The translations under genes and the position numbers were made by a program. Shown here in pieces: positions 5,414 to 6,182 of a DNA stretch of 6,182 nucleotides (within the stretch, counting starts at the first letter, position 1; each line of letters opens with the position of its first letter). The DNA is taken from positions 1 to 6,182 of the forward strand of contig URWB01000128.1 in NCBI GenBank assembly GCA_900551415.1, given 5' to 3'. The notes beneath the pieces are model-generated. The model had not been told where the DNA came from, ran no database searches, and saw nothing but the letters and a program-made list of their open reading frames with translations. The stretch is from an uncultured Eubacteriales bacterium (GTDB taxonomy: Bacteria > Bacillota > Clostridia > Peptostreptococcales > Anaerovoracaceae).

Positions 5414-5569
5414 ATGAGAAAATTTTTACGTCTATATAAGTGAGAAAGTTTAGATGAAAAGGTTGTGATTCCAGTGGATTAAGAAGGCATAAAAAAGTTT
5501 ACGGAAATAGAGTCAGGCGAGGCTTGTACAGTTGGAATAAAGGAGCGGAACAACTTACCCATTATTTAA
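5414..5569 (+). pseudogene. Decayed AbrB/SpoVT-like gene with two in-frame stops
   Basis: ATG 5414 opens a frame that hits TGA at 5441 and TAA at 5480, yet the same frame keeps a sensible sequence until TAA 5567-5569. The pieces are MRKFLRLYK, ESLDEKVVIPVD and EGIKKFTEIESGEACTVGIK, ending LPII. The order LDE, VVIPV, IKK, IESGE, TVGI resembles an AbrB swapped-hairpin domain (compare LDELGRVVIP, EIRK, I..GD..EI), with the Leu-Gly-Arg step apparently lost. The original would have been a domain of about 50 residues. AAAGGTG lies about 5 nt before the ATG, and the final stop overlaps the ribosome binding site of the next gene, so the two were probably translated together. Read-through or recoding is possible but unlikely. 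The similarity is judged by eye over a short stretch. Confidence 0.5.
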
Positions 5570-5580
5570 GGAGAGAGAAC

Positions 5581-6182
5581 ATGTTTAAGAAAATTCCTGC
5601 CTTAATGTTACTTTGCGCCATACCGTGGATAATAGGCATGACTAAACCGGTACGCGCGGAATACATCGGCATAAATGAACTCCAAACAGAAGCAAATATC
5701 GAGTGGAAAAAAGACTACGTTGACCGATATGGAAGGACAGTTAGCGTAGATGTAACGCCAATCATTCCTCAAGTAGATAAAGTGCCGATTCAGATTATGG
5801 AAAATCAGATTCTACCTGTAGAAAATGTCTTGAACATTTATCCTCAATCAATGGTACAGGAAGAAAAAAGAGAGGAAGATAATGTTATCATAATGAATTA
5901 TCTGAATCAGGACAAAAATGAACGAGGCGCTGTATATATTTGTCAGAACGATGGAAATCTGGTTTTATTCGAATACGATGATCTGAATACAAAAATTAAA
6001 AAAACAACAACAAAATTGGAAAGCTTCAGTGGAATTCAATATTGTTCAAACGAAGTCGAGCGGTTGTATCCATATTTTGACGGATATGATTTTACAGTTC
6101 AAGATAGTATAGATTGTGCCAATCAAGAACTCGGAAAATTTTTCCCAGATTATAACTTGGATTTAGATATAATGTGGGTGAC
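5581..6182 (+). CDS. Secreted protein of unknown function, N-terminal part (3' end outside window)
   Basis: Two hundred codons are open from ATG 5581 to the window edge. AAGGAG (5568-5573) lies 7 nt upstream. Residues 1-26 form a signal peptide: basic FKK, a hydrophobic core from about residue 7 to 19, and a VRA cleavage motif before Glu27. There is no lipobox cysteine at the cleavage site. The mature part is acidic and polar, with segments such as VSVDVTPIIPQVDKVPIQI (about 54-72) and YPYFDGYDFTVQDSI, and no catalytic motif I can name. The 'V.VD...IP.V..VP' opening recalls secreted DUF6034-type proteins of gut Clostridia, but this is a weak impression. The base composition is distinctly AT-rich compared with the kinase and hipBA. 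It follows the AbrB-like remnant by 11 nt, which suggests they formed one operon. Confidence is high that it is coding and exported, and low for any family. Confidence 0.8.
   Translation, partial: MFKKIPALMLLCAIPWIIGMTKPVRAEYIGINELQTEANIEWKKDYVDRYGRTVSVDVTPIIPQVDKVPIQIMENQILPVENVLNIYPQSMVQEEKREEDNVIIMNYLNQDKNERGAVYICQNDGNLVLFEYDDLNTKIKKTTTKLESFSGIQYCSNEVERLYPYFDGYDFTVQDSIDCANQELGKFFPDYNLDLDIMWV

Noticed and set aside
1..6182. tRNA, rRNA or riboswitch
   Set aside because: No cloverleaf, ribosomal RNA signature or conserved riboswitch core was recognised on either strand by eye; a covariance-model search was not possible here.

Overview
The window looks like DNA from two bacterial groups joined together. 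Everything from about position 560 rightward reads as a gut-type, fairly GC-rich Bacillota (Clostridia-like) genome. It has strong AGGAGG-type ribosome binding sites, sigma-A-like promoters, U-tract hairpin terminators, a GHKL histidine kinase and AbrB/SpoVT-type regulators. The left ~555 bases instead read as Bacteroidota. They hold the tail of a DUF1573-like protein followed 15 nt later, with no Shine-Dalgarno, by the N-terminal third of an ArsP_2-type putative manganese/heavy-metal transporter. The two parts meet inside one uninterrupted reading frame (154-1725), giving an apparent transporter-kinase fusion. An assembly chimera is the leading explanation and a real recombination is the alternative.

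Layout: 1-138, C-terminus of a DUF1573-like protein. 154-1725, ArsP_2 N-terminus fused to a GHKL sensor kinase lacking its own N-terminus and any adjacent response regulator. 1837-2031, an AbrB/SpoVT-type DNA-binding N-terminus fused to an unrelated short tail. 2019-2088 and 3621-3690, near-identical 70-bp direct repeats, each containing a hairpin terminator and the last codons of an ORF ending in KYA-stop. Between them lies a self-contained cassette: imperfect 32-bp repeats, a sigma-A promoter, and an AAA_14/DUF4143 ATPase with a C-terminal PD-(D/E)XK-like motif (2256-3614). 3700-5192, a hipBA toxin-antitoxin operon with its own promoter, overlapping genes and a third copy of the same terminator type. 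5414-5569, a decayed AbrB-like gene with two in-frame stops. 5581-end, the start of a secreted protein that runs off the window.

The part right of the kinase is accessory in character: single-gene cassettes with their own promoters and look-alike terminators, two damaged AbrB-type regulators, a HipBA module and a sporadically distributed ATPase. HipB and HipA should work together as antitoxin/repressor and kinase toxin. No functional link between the ATPase, hipBA and the secreted protein can be shown from sequence alone.
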